From contig NC_007626.1 of NCBI RefSeq assembly GCF_000009985.1, forward strand, positions 372,001-436,000: a DNA stretch of 64,000 bases, in the 5' to 3' direction. This DNA comes from Paramagnetospirillum magneticum AMB-1. GTDB lineage: Bacteria > Pseudomonadota > Alphaproteobacteria > Rhodospirillales > Magnetospirillaceae. Below the pieces are notes generated by a model. That model saw nothing but the letters and a program-made list of their open reading frames with translations. It ran no database searches and was not told where the DNA came from. This document shows positions 16,712 to 25,745 of this stretch, one piece after another. Made by a program: the position numbers and the translations under genes. The stretch's first letter is position 1. Each line of letters starts with the position of its first letter.

Positions 16712-17089
16712 ATGGATGACAGGATCATAGAGGCGGAGGCACCTCCGAGCAATCCGCCCACCACCAGGGAAGAGTGCCGGCAGCGTCTGGCCCAACTTCA
16801 GAACGACATCACCGCGATTCGCACTGAGATTGCCGCCGCAGATATGGACCGCCAGGCCGGTCGTCGGCCAATGGACGCCCGCTGGTACCACCGCGCCCGC
16901 ACCGCTTTGCGCCACCGCCAGCATGAGGCGGCGGAAATCGCCGTCTTGATGGTCCGCCTGCCGGGCCGCAAGGATGCCTTGAAGGACCTGCTGATCGAGG
17001 TGGTGCGGGCCGATTACGACGAAACCGGCTGGCAAAGGGTGATGGACGAGGCCCACCGGCGTCTCGATACGCGGGGAGCAGCAATATGA
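16712..17089 (+). CDS. hypothetical early phage protein (helical)
   Basis: 125 residues from the ATG at 16712 (MDDRIIEAEAPPSNPPTTRE). It is predicted to be mostly alpha-helical and charged (CRQRLAQLQNDITAIRTEIA), a likely coiled coil. The stop overlaps the start of the RecB-like nuclease gene at 17086, implying coupling. Not recognised further; it could be an adaptor for the nuclease. Confidence 0.65.
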   Translation: MDDRIIEAEAPPSNPPTTREECRQRLAQLQNDITAIRTEIAAADMDRQAGRRPMDARWYHRARTALRHRQHEAAEIAVLMVRLPGRKDALKDLLIEVVRADYDETGWQRVMDEAHRRLDTRGAAI

Positions 17090-18015
17090 CCGCTCTGCCG
17101 CCCCCTCCTAGCCCCACCATCGAAGCGATCTACGCCGCCTATGAGGCCTGTGCCGAGGACGGCTTCCGCCTTCATCTCGGCGCATCGCTGATCGGCAAGG
17201 AGTGCCTCCGCGCCCTGTGGTGCGACTTCCGCTGGACCACGCGGGCCGGCTTTCCCGGCCGGGTGCTGCGGCTGTTCGAGACCGGGCAGTTGGAGGAGGC
17301 CCGCATCGTGCGCGACCTGCGCCGCACCGGCGCCACCGTGCTGGAGGTCGATCCCGAATCCGGGCGTCAATGGCGGGTCGAGGCCCATGGCGGGCATTTC
17401 GGCGGCTCGCTCGACGGCGTGGCCCTGGGCCTACTGGAGGCGCCCAAGACCTGGCATGTGCTCGAATTCAAGACCCACTCGGCCAAGTCCTTCGCCGATC
17501 TGAAGCGCCAAGGCGTGCGGGAGTCCAAGCCGCGGCACTTCGCCCAGATGCAGGTCTATCTCCACCTCACCGGCATGACGCGGGCCATGTATGTGGCGGT
17601 GTGCAAGGATACCGACGAGATTTACGTCGAGCGCATCCTGGCCGACAGGGCCGTGGGCGAAACCCTGGTGGCCATTGCCGGTCGCGTCATCAATGCCGCC
17701 CGTCCGCCGGAACGGCTATCGGCCGATCCGGCATGGTGGCAATGCCGGTGGTGCGAACACCATTCCCTCTGCCATGACGGCGGCGCCGCCGAGCGCAATT
17801 GCCGCACCTGCCTGCATTCGACTCCGGTGGAGGGTGGTTGGCACTGCGCCCGCCACGACCGTGGCCTCTCCTCCGCCGACCAGCGGCGCGGCTGCGAGCT
17901 TCATCTCTACATTCCCGATCTGGTGCCGGGCGAGCCCATGGACGCCGGCGACGATCACGTCGTCTACCGCCTGAAGACTGGCACCACCTGGATCGACGGG
18001 AGGGTGCCATGCTGA
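17086..18015 (+). CDS. PD-(D/E)XK nuclease (RecB/Cas4-like)
   Basis: 309 residues. The nuclease core shows GGSLDGVALGL (motif D), WHVLEFKTHSAKSF (E-x-K motif) and QMQVYLHLTG (the conserved Q-x3-Y of RecB nucleases). C-terminal Cys clusters (WWQCRWCEHHSLC, NCRTCLHSTPV) are consistent with an iron-sulfur or zinc site as in Cas4/AddB. It is probably a phage exonuclease generating single-stranded ends for recombination. It lies between a coiled-coil protein and a DEAD helicase with overlapping ends. Confidence 0.85.
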   Translation: MTALPPPPSPTIEAIYAAYEACAEDGFRLHLGASLIGKECLRALWCDFRWTTRAGFPGRVLRLFETGQLEEARIVRDLRRTGATVLEVDPESGRQWRVEAHGGHFGGSLDGVALGLLEAPKTWHVLEFKTHSAKSFADLKRQGVRESKPRHFAQMQVYLHLTGMTRAMYVAVCKDTDEIYVERILADRAVGETLVAIAGRVINAARPPERLSADPAWWQCRWCEHHSLCHDGGAAERNCRTCLHSTPVEGGWHCARHDRGLSSADQRRGCELHLYIPDLVPGEPMDAGDDHVVYRLKTGTTWIDGRVPC

Positions 18016-19580
18016 CGCTCCGCCCTTATCAGCAGGCGGCCCTCACCGCCATTTACGACTATTTCGGCCGGAAATCCGGGCACCCGCTGATCGTCATTCC
18101 GACAGCCGGCGGCAAGGCTCTGGTGCTGTCTGCCTTCATCAAGGAGGTTCTGGAGAACTGGCCCGATCAGCGCATCCTGGTGGTCACCCATGTCCGCGAA
18201 CTGATCGCCCAGAACTATGCCGAGTTGATCGGCCTGTGGCCCGATGCTCCCGCCGGCATCTATTCCGCAGGGTTGGGCAAGCGCGACCTCGGCGCCCGCA
18301 TCCTGTTCGCCGGCATCCAGTCGATCCACAAGCGGGCCTATGACATCCAACAATGCGATCTGGTCCTGATCGACGAGGCCCATCTGATCCCCTGCGCCTC
18401 CGACACCATGTACCGGCGCTTCCTCGACACTCTGGCCAGGATCAATCCCCATCTCAAGGTGATTGGCTTTACCGCCACGCCCTATCGCCTCGACAGCGGC
18501 ATGCTGCACGAGGGCGGTGGCGCACTGTTCACCGACATCGCCTACGAGGTGTCGGTGCGTGACCTGATCGATGCGGGATTTCTCTGCCCGCTGGTCAGCA
18601 AATCCGCCGCGACGAAGTTGGACGTCACCGGTGTCGGCAGCCGTGGCGGCGAATTCATCCCCAGCCAGCTTCAGGCGGCGGTCGACAAGGACTCCATCAC
18701 CCGTGCCGCCATCGACGAGGTGGTGGCCTACGGCCAGGACCGTCGCTCCTGGCTGGCGTTCTGCTCCGGGGTCGAGCATGCCGAGCATGTGGCCCAAGCC
18801 ATTCGGGATCGCGGGTTTTCCTGCGCCACTATCTTCGGCGACACCCCCAAGGGGGAGCGCGACCGGATCATCGTCGCCTTCAAACGCGGTGAAATCCGGG
18901 CGCTGGCCTCCATGGGGGTGCTGACCACCGGCTTCAACGCCCCCGCCGTCGACCTGATCGCCATGCTGCGCCCGACCAAATCGGCGGGCCTCTATGTCCA
19001 GATGGCCGGACGCGGCACAAGGCTGTCACCCGGTAAATCCAACTGTCTGGTGCTGGACTTTGCCGGCAACGTCGCCCTGCACGGTCCCATCGATGCGGTA
19101 ATGCCCTCGGCTCCCGGTAAGGGTGATGGCGAGCCGCCGACCAAGGTGTGTCCCGGCTGCGACAGTATCCTGGCGGCGGCCATGCGCAAATGCCCCGATT
19201 GCGGCCATGACTTCCCCCCGCCTGAACTCAAGATCGAGGCTACCGCCAGCACGCTGGAGGTGCTGTCCACCGGCCTGCCGCAATGGGTGTCGGTGTCCGA
19301 CATCTCCTACCACCTGCACGAGAAGCCCGGCAAGCCCCCCAGTATGCTGGTCAGCTATCTCTGCGGCATGGTCCGCCACCGCGAATGGGTGTGCATCGAG
19401 CATGACGGCTATGCCCGCCAGAAGGCGGTGCAGTGGTGGCAGAAGCGGGCACCCGGCTTGCCAGTCCCCACCACCGTCGAGCAGGCGCTGATGCAAGCCG
19501 ACAGCCTGAGGGTGCCGATCGAGATCGCGGTGCGCCCCAGCGGCCGGTTCACCGAGGTGGCCGGCGCGAGATTCACATGA
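18009..19580 (+). CDS. DEAD/DEAH-box superfamily II helicase
   Basis: 523 residues from the ATG at 18009. Helicase motifs: Q-like LRPYQQAALTAI, Walker A IPTAGGKALVLS (about 30-41), motif II VLIDEAHLIP, motif III GFTATPYRLD, motif VI QMAGRGTRLSPGK. It is followed by a zinc ribbon VCPGCDSILAAAMRKCPDCG and a C-terminal extra domain. Phage SF2 helicases of this form unwind replication or recombination intermediates. Oddity: the Walker A ends GGKA instead of the usual GK[S/T]. It overlaps both neighbours by a few bases. Confidence 0.9.
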   Translation: MLTLRPYQQAALTAIYDYFGRKSGHPLIVIPTAGGKALVLSAFIKEVLENWPDQRILVVTHVRELIAQNYAELIGLWPDAPAGIYSAGLGKRDLGARILFAGIQSIHKRAYDIQQCDLVLIDEAHLIPCASDTMYRRFLDTLARINPHLKVIGFTATPYRLDSGMLHEGGGALFTDIAYEVSVRDLIDAGFLCPLVSKSAATKLDVTGVGSRGGEFIPSQLQAAVDKDSITRAAIDEVVAYGQDRRSWLAFCSGVEHAEHVAQAIRDRGFSCATIFGDTPKGERDRIIVAFKRGEIRALASMGVLTTGFNAPAVDLIAMLRPTKSAGLYVQMAGRGTRLSPGKSNCLVLDFAGNVALHGPIDAVMPSAPGKGDGEPPTKVCPGCDSILAAAMRKCPDCGHDFPPPELKIEATASTLEVLSTGLPQWVSVSDISYHLHEKPGKPPSMLVSYLCGMVRHREWVCIEHDGYARQKAVQWWQKRAPGLPVPTTVEQALMQADSLRVPIEIAVRPSGRFTEVAGARFT

Positions 19581-19933
19581 TCTGTGCCGTCTGCAACCGC
19601 GAGGGGCGCGGCTTCGGCTTTATCCCGCGTCTTGCCCGGCTGCGTGGCCCGCCCGAAGCCGCCTGCTCCATGACCTGTCTCGACACCATCGCCCGCTGGA
19701 GAAGAACCATGATCGATCCCACCCCCAACGAGATCACCGCCATGGAGCATGGCGGACAGATGGGCGGCGAGTATCTGGACAGCATCGCCAAGACCGATCT
19801 GGCGGCATTGTCGCCAGAGCAATGGCAGACCTTCGTCGAGGCGGTGATCACCGGCTATTGCGACCATCTGCGTGATCTCGCCGGCCGCGACCGGGGACGT
19901 CTCGACGGCATGGCCGGGGAGGTGCCATTCTGA
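19577..19933 (+). CDS. DUF6511-like phage protein
   Basis: 118 residues beginning MICAVCNREGRGFGFIPRLA, with a CxxC knuckle at the start and a third/fourth Cys in AACSMTCLDTIARW: a small zinc-finger domain followed by an acidic helix (PTPNEITAMEHGGQMGGEYL). Proteins with this two-part layout lie between helicase and primase in alphaproteobacterial phages. Both ends overlap neighbouring genes. Function unknown. Confidence 0.75.
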   Translation: MICAVCNREGRGFGFIPRLARLRGPPEAACSMTCLDTIARWRRTMIDPTPNEITAMEHGGQMGGEYLDSIAKTDLAALSPEQWQTFVEAVITGYCDHLRDLAGRDRGRLDGMAGEVPF

Positions 19934-22206
19934 TGGAGGCCGCCCAAGACTTCATGGCCCGGTTCGGGGCACGGCTGGTGGATAACGGCTATCCGGCGAT
20001 CCCCATCTGGCCGGGCACCAAGAAGCCTGGACGCTTCCAGGCCGGCGCTTGGTGCGATTACCCGGCCTGGACCCGCCATTGCGACCGCCCAACCACCCTG
20101 ATCGAGGTCGAGACCTGGGCCACTTGGCCCGATGCCGCCATCGGGCTGGCCTGCGGCACCTTGGTCGGCATCGATATCGACGTGCTCGATCCCGACATCG
20201 CCCACCGGCTGGAGCGGCTTGCCCGCGACATGCTGGGCGACACGCCCTTGCTCAGGATCGGCAAGGCCCCCAAGCGGCTGCTGGTGTATCGGGCCGATGT
20301 GCCATTCTCCGGCCCCAAACGGGCGCCGCTGGAGATCCTGGCGCAGGGGCGGCAATTCGTCGCCTTCGCCATCCACCCGGATACCGGCCAGTCCTATGTG
20401 TGGCCGGAAGATTCGCCGCTCACCGTGGCGCTCGACGATCTGCCGGTAGTCACCGAGGAATCCGTCCGCCAATGGCTCGATGCCGCCATCGCCCTGCTGC
20501 CCGATGATCTGCGCCCGGCCACCCTGGTGTCGCCGTCCGTCTCAATGCCGTCCACCAGCCCCCAGCGCGGCACCCTGGCAGCGGTGCGATCCGCGCTCGC
20601 CCACATTCCCAACGCCGATCTCGAATACGATTCCTGGGTGCGCATCGGCATGGCGATGAAGGGAGCCATCGGCGAAGACGGGGCATCACTGTTTGCGGCC
20701 TGGTCGGCAATGTCGGCCAAGGATGTCCCCGCCGCCACCGCCAAGGCCTGGGCCAGCTTCCGCCCCACCACCATCGGTGCCGGCACCCTCTACCATCATG
20801 CCATGGAGCGCGGCTGGCAGCCGAATCTCACCTTGGTGCTGGATGGCAGCACGTCCCAGGACGAGGTCCATCCCGCCGCCGGTCTGCTGGCCAAACTCGC
20901 GGCCATTCCCGCCGAACCGACAGCGCCGGTGCAGCCGTTCGATCTCACCATTCCCGACGGCGTGCTGGGCGACATGGTCACCTACATGCTGGCCACCGCT
21001 CGGCGCCCCCAGCCGGAATTGTCGCTCGGTGCCAGCCTGTGCGCCATTGGCGCGCTGATGGGCCGCAAATACCGGACCGAAAGCAACCTGCGCTCCAACC
21101 TCTACGTCATCGCCCTGGCCGACAGCGGCTCGGGCAAGAACCACAGTCGCGAAATCATCAACGAGACGTTTTTCCAAGCCAATCTCGCCCAGTATCTCGG
21201 CGGCAACAAAATCGCCTCCGGCGCCGGCCTGCTGACCGCCCTGCATCGCCAGCCCGCCATGCTGCTGCAGATCGACGAGTTCGGGATGTTCCTGGAGGGC
21301 ATCGCCGACCGCAAGCGCAGCCCACGCCATCTCACCGAAATCCTCGACAACATGACGGAGTTGTATACATCGGCCGGCGGGGTGTTCCTGGGTGCAGAAT
21401 ACGCCAACCGCGACGGCAAGAACGAACGGCGCGACATCAATCAGCCATGCCTGTGCGTCTACGGCACCACCGCACCGACCCGATTCTGGAATGCCCTGCA
21501 ATCGGCCAACGTGGTCGATGGCTCACTGGCTCGCTTCATCGTCATCGCCAGCGGCAACCAATACCCCGACGAGAACAACGACACCGGCATCCGTTCGGCG
21601 CCGCCCGCCCTGATCAAGAGTCTCAAGCTGATCGCCGCCGGTGCTGGACGAATGGCGGCGGGCAATCTCTCGGGACTGACGGCCGACCCCACCACCGCCG
21701 TCGATCCGATGACCGTGCCCATGGACCCGCAAGCCAAGGCCATCTTCCGGGATCTGTCCCGCGATATCACCGTCCGGCTGCGCGAGGCTCTGGGCACGCC
21801 GTTCACACCGATCCTCGCCCGCATTGCCGAGAACGCCACCAGGGTCGCCCTGATCCGTGCTGTCTCATTCGATCCAGTGAGGCCGGTGATCCGGGCCGAC
21901 GATGCCGAATGGGCGATTCAGTTCGTCAGCACCTGCGCCGACCGCACCATGGTTGAGATTGGCCGCCGCGTCGCAGACAACGACATTGAGCGCAACCACA
22001 AGCGCCTCCTGGAGATCGTCCGGGGTGCTGGTGCGACCGGCCTCACCAAGAGCGAGTTGATCCGCCGCAGCCAATTCCTCGATCGGCGGCAACGCGACGA
22101 GGTGATCGCTGTTCTGGTGGAAGCCGGAATCATCGAGCCGATCATGACGGCGACGGTGACCAAGCCGACCATATCGTTCCGCACGACCGGACGGGAGGCA
22201 TGGTGA
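19933..22206 (+). CDS. bifunctional primase/polymerase-DUF3987 replication protein
   Basis: 757 residues. The N-terminal prim-pol domain (about 10-190) shows NGYPAIPIWPGTKKPGRF and the metal motif TLVGIDIDVLDPD. It is followed by a PriCT-like segment (LEYDSWVRIGMAMKGAIG). The C-terminal DUF3987 ATPase domain has a Walker A-like LADSGSGKNHSRE and a Walker B-like LLQIDEFGMFL. A terminal helical HTH follows (GATGLTKSELIRRSQFLDRR). It is probably the phage replication initiator/primase-helicase. It starts on the stop of the preceding gene (TGATG). Confidence 0.88.
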   Translation: MEAAQDFMARFGARLVDNGYPAIPIWPGTKKPGRFQAGAWCDYPAWTRHCDRPTTLIEVETWATWPDAAIGLACGTLVGIDIDVLDPDIAHRLERLARDMLGDTPLLRIGKAPKRLLVYRADVPFSGPKRAPLEILAQGRQFVAFAIHPDTGQSYVWPEDSPLTVALDDLPVVTEESVRQWLDAAIALLPDDLRPATLVSPSVSMPSTSPQRGTLAAVRSALAHIPNADLEYDSWVRIGMAMKGAIGEDGASLFAAWSAMSAKDVPAATAKAWASFRPTTIGAGTLYHHAMERGWQPNLTLVLDGSTSQDEVHPAAGLLAKLAAIPAEPTAPVQPFDLTIPDGVLGDMVTYMLATARRPQPELSLGASLCAIGALMGRKYRTESNLRSNLYVIALADSGSGKNHSREIINETFFQANLAQYLGGNKIASGAGLLTALHRQPAMLLQIDEFGMFLEGIADRKRSPRHLTEILDNMTELYTSAGGVFLGAEYANRDGKNERRDINQPCLCVYGTTAPTRFWNALQSANVVDGSLARFIVIASGNQYPDENNDTGIRSAPPALIKSLKLIAAGAGRMAAGNLSGLTADPTTAVDPMTVPMDPQAKAIFRDLSRDITVRLREALGTPFTPILARIAENATRVALIRAVSFDPVRPVIRADDAEWAIQFVSTCADRTMVEIGRRVADNDIERNHKRLLEIVRGAGATGLTKSELIRRSQFLDRRQRDEVIAVLVEAGIIEPIMTATVTKPTISFRTTGREAW

Positions 22207-22597
22207 TGAGGGAATTCTTCAACGGTTGGAAAATTCATCAGGCCACACGGAACGGCCCAATCCCCTGTTCTAACTGGGGTTCTGAGGAATTCTTCAAATT
22301 CTTCAATTCTTCAACCAGAGACCCCGCACGCAGGTGCGTGGCGCGGGCGCCATCTCTCTATTCCCTCTTGTCTGAATTATTGAATTATTTGAAATTACAT
22401 ATACTGAATCAATGGGTTGACCCGTTATGGGCGCCCTTGAAAAATTCACTCTATCTTGAAGAATTCGCCCGCCATCCCGGCGGCCGATGGGATTCATCCG
22501 TTTTTGCGCCGTATTTCTCCCTGCCAATCTTGAGCGACAGCACCGCCATCGGCCCGGCGGTGCTGTCGCCCCTCCAAGCTCAAATCTGGAGGACCAC
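22207..22597. other. A/T-rich non-coding stretch with ATTCTTCAA repeats (candidate replication origin)
   Basis: No convincing gene. Markedly A/T-rich compared with its flanks, it contains ATTCTTCAA at 22214-22222 and three near-contiguous copies at 22289-22314, plus an inverted copy TTGAAGAAT at 22456-22464. It lies immediately after the primase/helicase gene, a common place for phage origins. An open frame from 22200 exists but its composition (NSSTRDPARRCVARAPSLYS) and lack of RBS argue against coding. Confidence 0.5.
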
Positions 22598-23110
22598 ATG
22601 ACAGCTTTGACCAAACCCCAGCCATGCCATGACGCCGATGCTTCCGGCGCCGTACTGGCCCTCGACCTGGGCACCACCACCGGCTGGGCCATGCGCCTTG
22701 CCGACGGCGCCACTGTCTCCGGCACCATGGAGTTCCGCCCCGGTCGCTTCGAAGGCGGCGGCATGCGCTACCTGCGCTTCCGTTCCTGGCTCGACCACCT
22801 GCTGGGCGGCGCCAAGGGCATCAGCGCGGTATATTTCGAGGAAGTCCGCCGCCATGCCGGAACCGATGCAGCCCACATTTTCGGCGGCTTCCTGGCCCAT
22901 CTCACCGCTTGGTGCGAACTCAACCACATCCCCTATCAGGGCGTGCCGGTCGGCACCATCAAACGCCACGCCACCGGCAAGGGCAATGCCGGCAAGGACG
23001 CGGTGATCGCCGCCATGAAAGCGCGCGGCTTCAATCCCGAGGACGATAACGAGGCCGACGCCCTGGCCATCCTGTCCTGGGCCATCGACACCCAGGGAGG
23101 TGTGCGATGA
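22598..23110 (+). CDS. RuvC-like Holliday-junction nuclease (phage)
   Basis: 170 residues from the ATG at 22598 (RBS TGGAGGA). The RNase H-fold signatures are ALDLGTTTGWAM (catalytic Asp), VYFEEVRRHAGTDAAH (second acidic residue in strand 4) and DDNEADALAILSWA (C-terminal D-E-A-D acidic helix), with GKGNAGKDAVIAAMKARGF as the 'K-x3-V' segment typical of RuvC. Probably resolves branched phage DNA before packaging. Confidence 0.85.
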   Translation: MTALTKPQPCHDADASGAVLALDLGTTTGWAMRLADGATVSGTMEFRPGRFEGGGMRYLRFRSWLDHLLGGAKGISAVYFEEVRRHAGTDAAHIFGGFLAHLTAWCELNHIPYQGVPVGTIKRHATGKGNAGKDAVIAAMKARGFNPEDDNEADALAILSWAIDTQGGVR

Positions 23111-23304
23111 AGTGGCATCCCCCTGGCTTCGGCGGCAACCGCCGCGACCCCGAGCAGGTCAAGCAGGATGGCTGGAAGGAGCGCGGCGTCCTGGTCATCG
23201 CCGAGGACGACCAGCGTCTCACCTGGCCCGAACGTGAACTCATCCGACAGCTTGGGCAAAAGCTCTATGGCAAGCGTCCTGGACAGGAGGCGTCCCATGG
23301 CTGA
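23107..23304 (+). CDS. small hypothetical phage protein
   Basis: 65 residues, starting in an ATGA overlap with the RuvC-like gene and overlapping the next gene by 8 bp. Sequence MKWHPPGFGGNRRDPEQVKQ is followed by a helix (RLTWPERELIRQLGQKLYGK). Charged and soluble. Gene-tight packing supports it being real; function unknown. Confidence 0.65.
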   Translation: MKWHPPGFGGNRRDPEQVKQDGWKERGVLVIAEDDQRLTWPERELIRQLGQKLYGKRPGQEASHG

Positions 23305-23788
23305 ACTCAAACTCTCCCCCAGCGAGGTGGAGGACCGCATCACCGAGGCCGCCGACGTGCTGGGGCGACTGCCCGACACCCGCGTGCAGGGCTATGTCTG
23401 CACCTGGCCGCCGATGGTGCGCGAGTACTGGGAATCCTATGGCGTGGCCGAGGTGAAGTTGCGGCGGCCACCGCCATCGGCCGCCGCCATCACTCGCATG
23501 GACCAGTCACTCGAATGGCTGCGGTGGCTCGACCCAATCGACGCCCAGATCGTCTGGCATCGAGCCAACAATGATCGCTGGAAGGCCATCTGCGGCAAGG
23601 TAGGGCTGTCCCGAGCCACCGTTCATAGGCACTGGATGTACGCGCTGTGCGTCATCGCCTGGAGGCTGAACGGGAACAAGGTGCCGGGGAAACGAGCGCG
23701 CGGGCACCTTGTCGAGCGTGTCAACGCCCTGCGGCAGAAAAATGAAAATGAGACATTTCTGGCCAGGACGGATTCACCGGCCGAGTGA
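23297..23788 (+). CDS. DUF6362-like phage protein with HTH
   Basis: 163 residues from the ATG at 23297. The central WPPMVREYWESYGVAEVKLR and the later WLDPIDAQIVWHRANNDRWK lead into an HTH (ICGKVGLSRATVHRHWMYAL), resembling region 4 of sigma-like phage regulators such as antitermination Q-type or late-gene activators. It is the last gene of the block, just before a repeat-rich control region, which suits a transcriptional activator role (inference). Confidence 0.7.
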   Translation: MAELKLSPSEVEDRITEAADVLGRLPDTRVQGYVCTWPPMVREYWESYGVAEVKLRRPPPSAAAITRMDQSLEWLRWLDPIDAQIVWHRANNDRWKAICGKVGLSRATVHRHWMYALCVIAWRLNGNKVPGKRARGHLVERVNALRQKNENETFLARTDSPAE

Positions 23789-24191
23789 TAAATTCTGGGC
23801 ACGATGACGGAAGTCGCGAGCGGGCGGCGGGGTGGCAGGAATGCCCCCCACCAGCCTCTCGGATGAAGAAACGAGAAAGTGAAAAGTGAGACATTTTTGG
23901 TCGGGACCGCGGCCATGGTGATGAGCTAGACTCCTTCCTGAGATTGAACGGGTCCTCCCTGGAGCACACGCTATGCGGGGGGCATCAGCGCCGGATTTCG
24001 CTAGCGACAGCCAAAAAATCTGGGTTTCCACTTAGGTTTCCAGTTTCCAGCCCAAAGGCGCGTTTGTCCAAGGACAGCGCGCCTTTCGCATATCCGGGGG
24101 CCTGGAAACCAGGGTGGAAAGCACCCCTGGAAACCTGACCGGGTTTCCACCTGCCGGTTTCCAGTTTCCATCAGCCCAGGTTTCCACCCCC
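23789..24191. promoter_or_regulatory. repeat-rich control region before the methyltransferase genes
   Basis: A 403-bp gap without a convincing gene. It holds GGTTTCCA as perfect direct copies at 24023, 24035, 24142, 24156 and 24179, and as inverted copies (TGGAAACC) at 24103 and 24128, i.e. seven octamers in about 165 bp. A second family is an imperfect 25-bp direct repeat around TGAGACATTT (about 23744-23769, inside the previous gene's end, and 23881-23907). The C5-methyltransferase ATG follows the last GGTTTCCA by 5 bp. Confidence 0.65.
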
Positions 24192-25745
24192 ATGCAGCTT
24201 GCTCTCTCCGAGCCGTTCCCGCCGGCCAACGGCGCGATGTCGTGCGCCTTGGCCGCCGAAGGGCTGGTCTATGGTTCGGTGTGCAGCGGGATCGAGGCCG
24301 CGACGGTCGCCTGGGAACCCCTGGGCTGGCGGCCAGCTTTCTTCGCCGAGATCGAACCATTCCCCTCCGCCGTGCTGGCCCACCATTACCCGGCAGTGCC
24401 CAACCTGGGCGACATGACCGCCATCGACGGTCGGGCATGGCGGGGCAAGATCGACGTCCTGGTGGGTGGAACGCCCTGCCAGGCGTTCTCGGTGGCGGGC
24501 CTGCGCAAGTCGCTCGACGACGCCCGTGGCAACCTTGCCCTCAAATTCGTGGACCTCGCCAATGCCATCGACCCAGCCTACACAATTTGGGAAAACGTGC
24601 CGGGTGCCTTGTCCACCCGCGATAACGCTTTCGGATGCCTTCTGGGCGGATTGGCCGGCGAAGATGGTCCGCTGCTCCCACCAGGGGGCAAATGGACGGA
24701 CGCTGGTGTTGTGTCTGGACCCACGCGCACAGTCGCGTGGCGCGTCCTCGACGCCCAATATTTCGGCCTGGCCCAACGCCGCCGCCGTGTGTTCGTTGTG
24801 GCAGGTCCTCGAGACCGGGCCGATCCCGTCGCGGTACTTTCTGAGCGCAAAGGCGTGCGCCGGGATCATCCGCCGAGCCGAGAAGCGGGGCAAGGCATTG
24901 CCCCGACAATTAGCGCACGCACTCGCGGCGGTGGCGGGCTCGGCACCGATTTCGACATCGACGGGGGATTGATCGCCGAGGCCTTCGGCGGCAACAACAC
25001 CTCCGGTCCCATCGAGGTGGCCACCGCGCTCAATGCCTGCGCGTCGGCCAGCGGGCGGATGGATTTCGAGAGCGAGACCTTTGTCGCCACCACCCTGCGG
25101 GCCCGTGATCTGGCTCGTGGCGTCGATAGTGACTGCACCGACACGCTGATTGCCCATTCCCTTCGCGGCGAAGGCTTCGACGCCTCGGAAGACGGCACCG
25201 GACGCGGCACGCCGCTGGTGCCGGTGACCTTCAATTTGCGCGGCCGGGACGGCGGGGCGCAGGCGGAAGTCGACGCCGACAACCTCGTCAGCCTCCGGGC
25301 TGCCAGCGGCGGATCGAGCCGCAGCTACGTGGCCTTCACCCAGAATCAGCGGGACGAGGTTCGCCCTCTGGACGTTGCCGGTGCCCTGGCCGCCGAGCCT
25401 GGGACCAAACAGCAGACCTATGTCGCCTTCGACTGCAAGGCTGGCACCGGGTTCCAGTCCGCTGAGGCCGATGGCGTCACGCCGACCCTGCGGGCCATGT
25501 CGGCCTTGGGCCGCGACAATGCCGGTGGCCAGTTGGCGGTCCAGCACGGCATGGCGGTGCGCCGATTGACGCCCCGCGAATGCGAGCGGCTACAGGGATT
25601 TCCCGACGATTACACCCGCATCCCTTGGCGCGGAAAGCCAGCGGACAGGTGCCCCGACGGCCCAAGGTATCGCGGGCTGGGGAATTCCATGGCCACCACC
25701 GTCATGGCTTGGCTGGGACGCCGCATCCAGGCCGCAGGAAAATGA
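24192..25745 (+). CDS. C5-cytosine DNA methyltransferase
   Basis: 517 residues from the ATG at 24192. Motifs: I GSVCSGIEAATVAWEPLGW, IV GGTPCQAFSVAG (catalytic Cys), VI TIWENVPGAL, VIII QRRRRVFVVAG, IX RRLTPRECERLQGFPDDYT and X GLGNSMATTVMAW. Between VIII and IX lies an unusually long target-recognition region (about 200 residues) with repeated short units such as RAASGGSSRSYVAF and GALAAEPGTKQQTYVAF. No cognate restriction nuclease is nearby, so this is likely an orphan phage methyltransferase protecting phage DNA. It overlaps the next methyltransferase by 4 bp. Confidence 0.93.
   Translation: MQLALSEPFPPANGAMSCALAAEGLVYGSVCSGIEAATVAWEPLGWRPAFFAEIEPFPSAVLAHHYPAVPNLGDMTAIDGRAWRGKIDVLVGGTPCQAFSVAGLRKSLDDARGNLALKFVDLANAIDPAYTIWENVPGALSTRDNAFGCLLGGLAGEDGPLLPPGGKWTDAGVVSGPTRTVAWRVLDAQYFGLAQRRRRVFVVAGPRDRADPVAVLSERKGVRRDHPPSREAGQGIAPTISARTRGGGGLGTDFDIDGGLIAEAFGGNNTSGPIEVATALNACASASGRMDFESETFVATTLRARDLARGVDSDCTDTLIAHSLRGEGFDASEDGTGRGTPLVPVTFNLRGRDGGAQAEVDADNLVSLRAASGGSSRSYVAFTQNQRDEVRPLDVAGALAAEPGTKQQTYVAFDCKAGTGFQSAEADGVTPTLRAMSALGRDNAGGQLAVQHGMAVRRLTPRECERLQGFPDDYTRIPWRGKPADRCPDGPRYRGLGNSMATTVMAWLGRRIQAAGK

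Noticed and set aside
22200..22601. 133-codon plus-strand frame in the iteron region
   Set aside because: No convincing RBS and low-quality composition; the stretch is repeat-rich and A/T-rich and is better read as non-coding.
23944..24138. 64-codon plus-strand frame
   Set aside because: Overlaps the GGTTTCCA array and lacks an RBS; the peptide is driven by the repeats.
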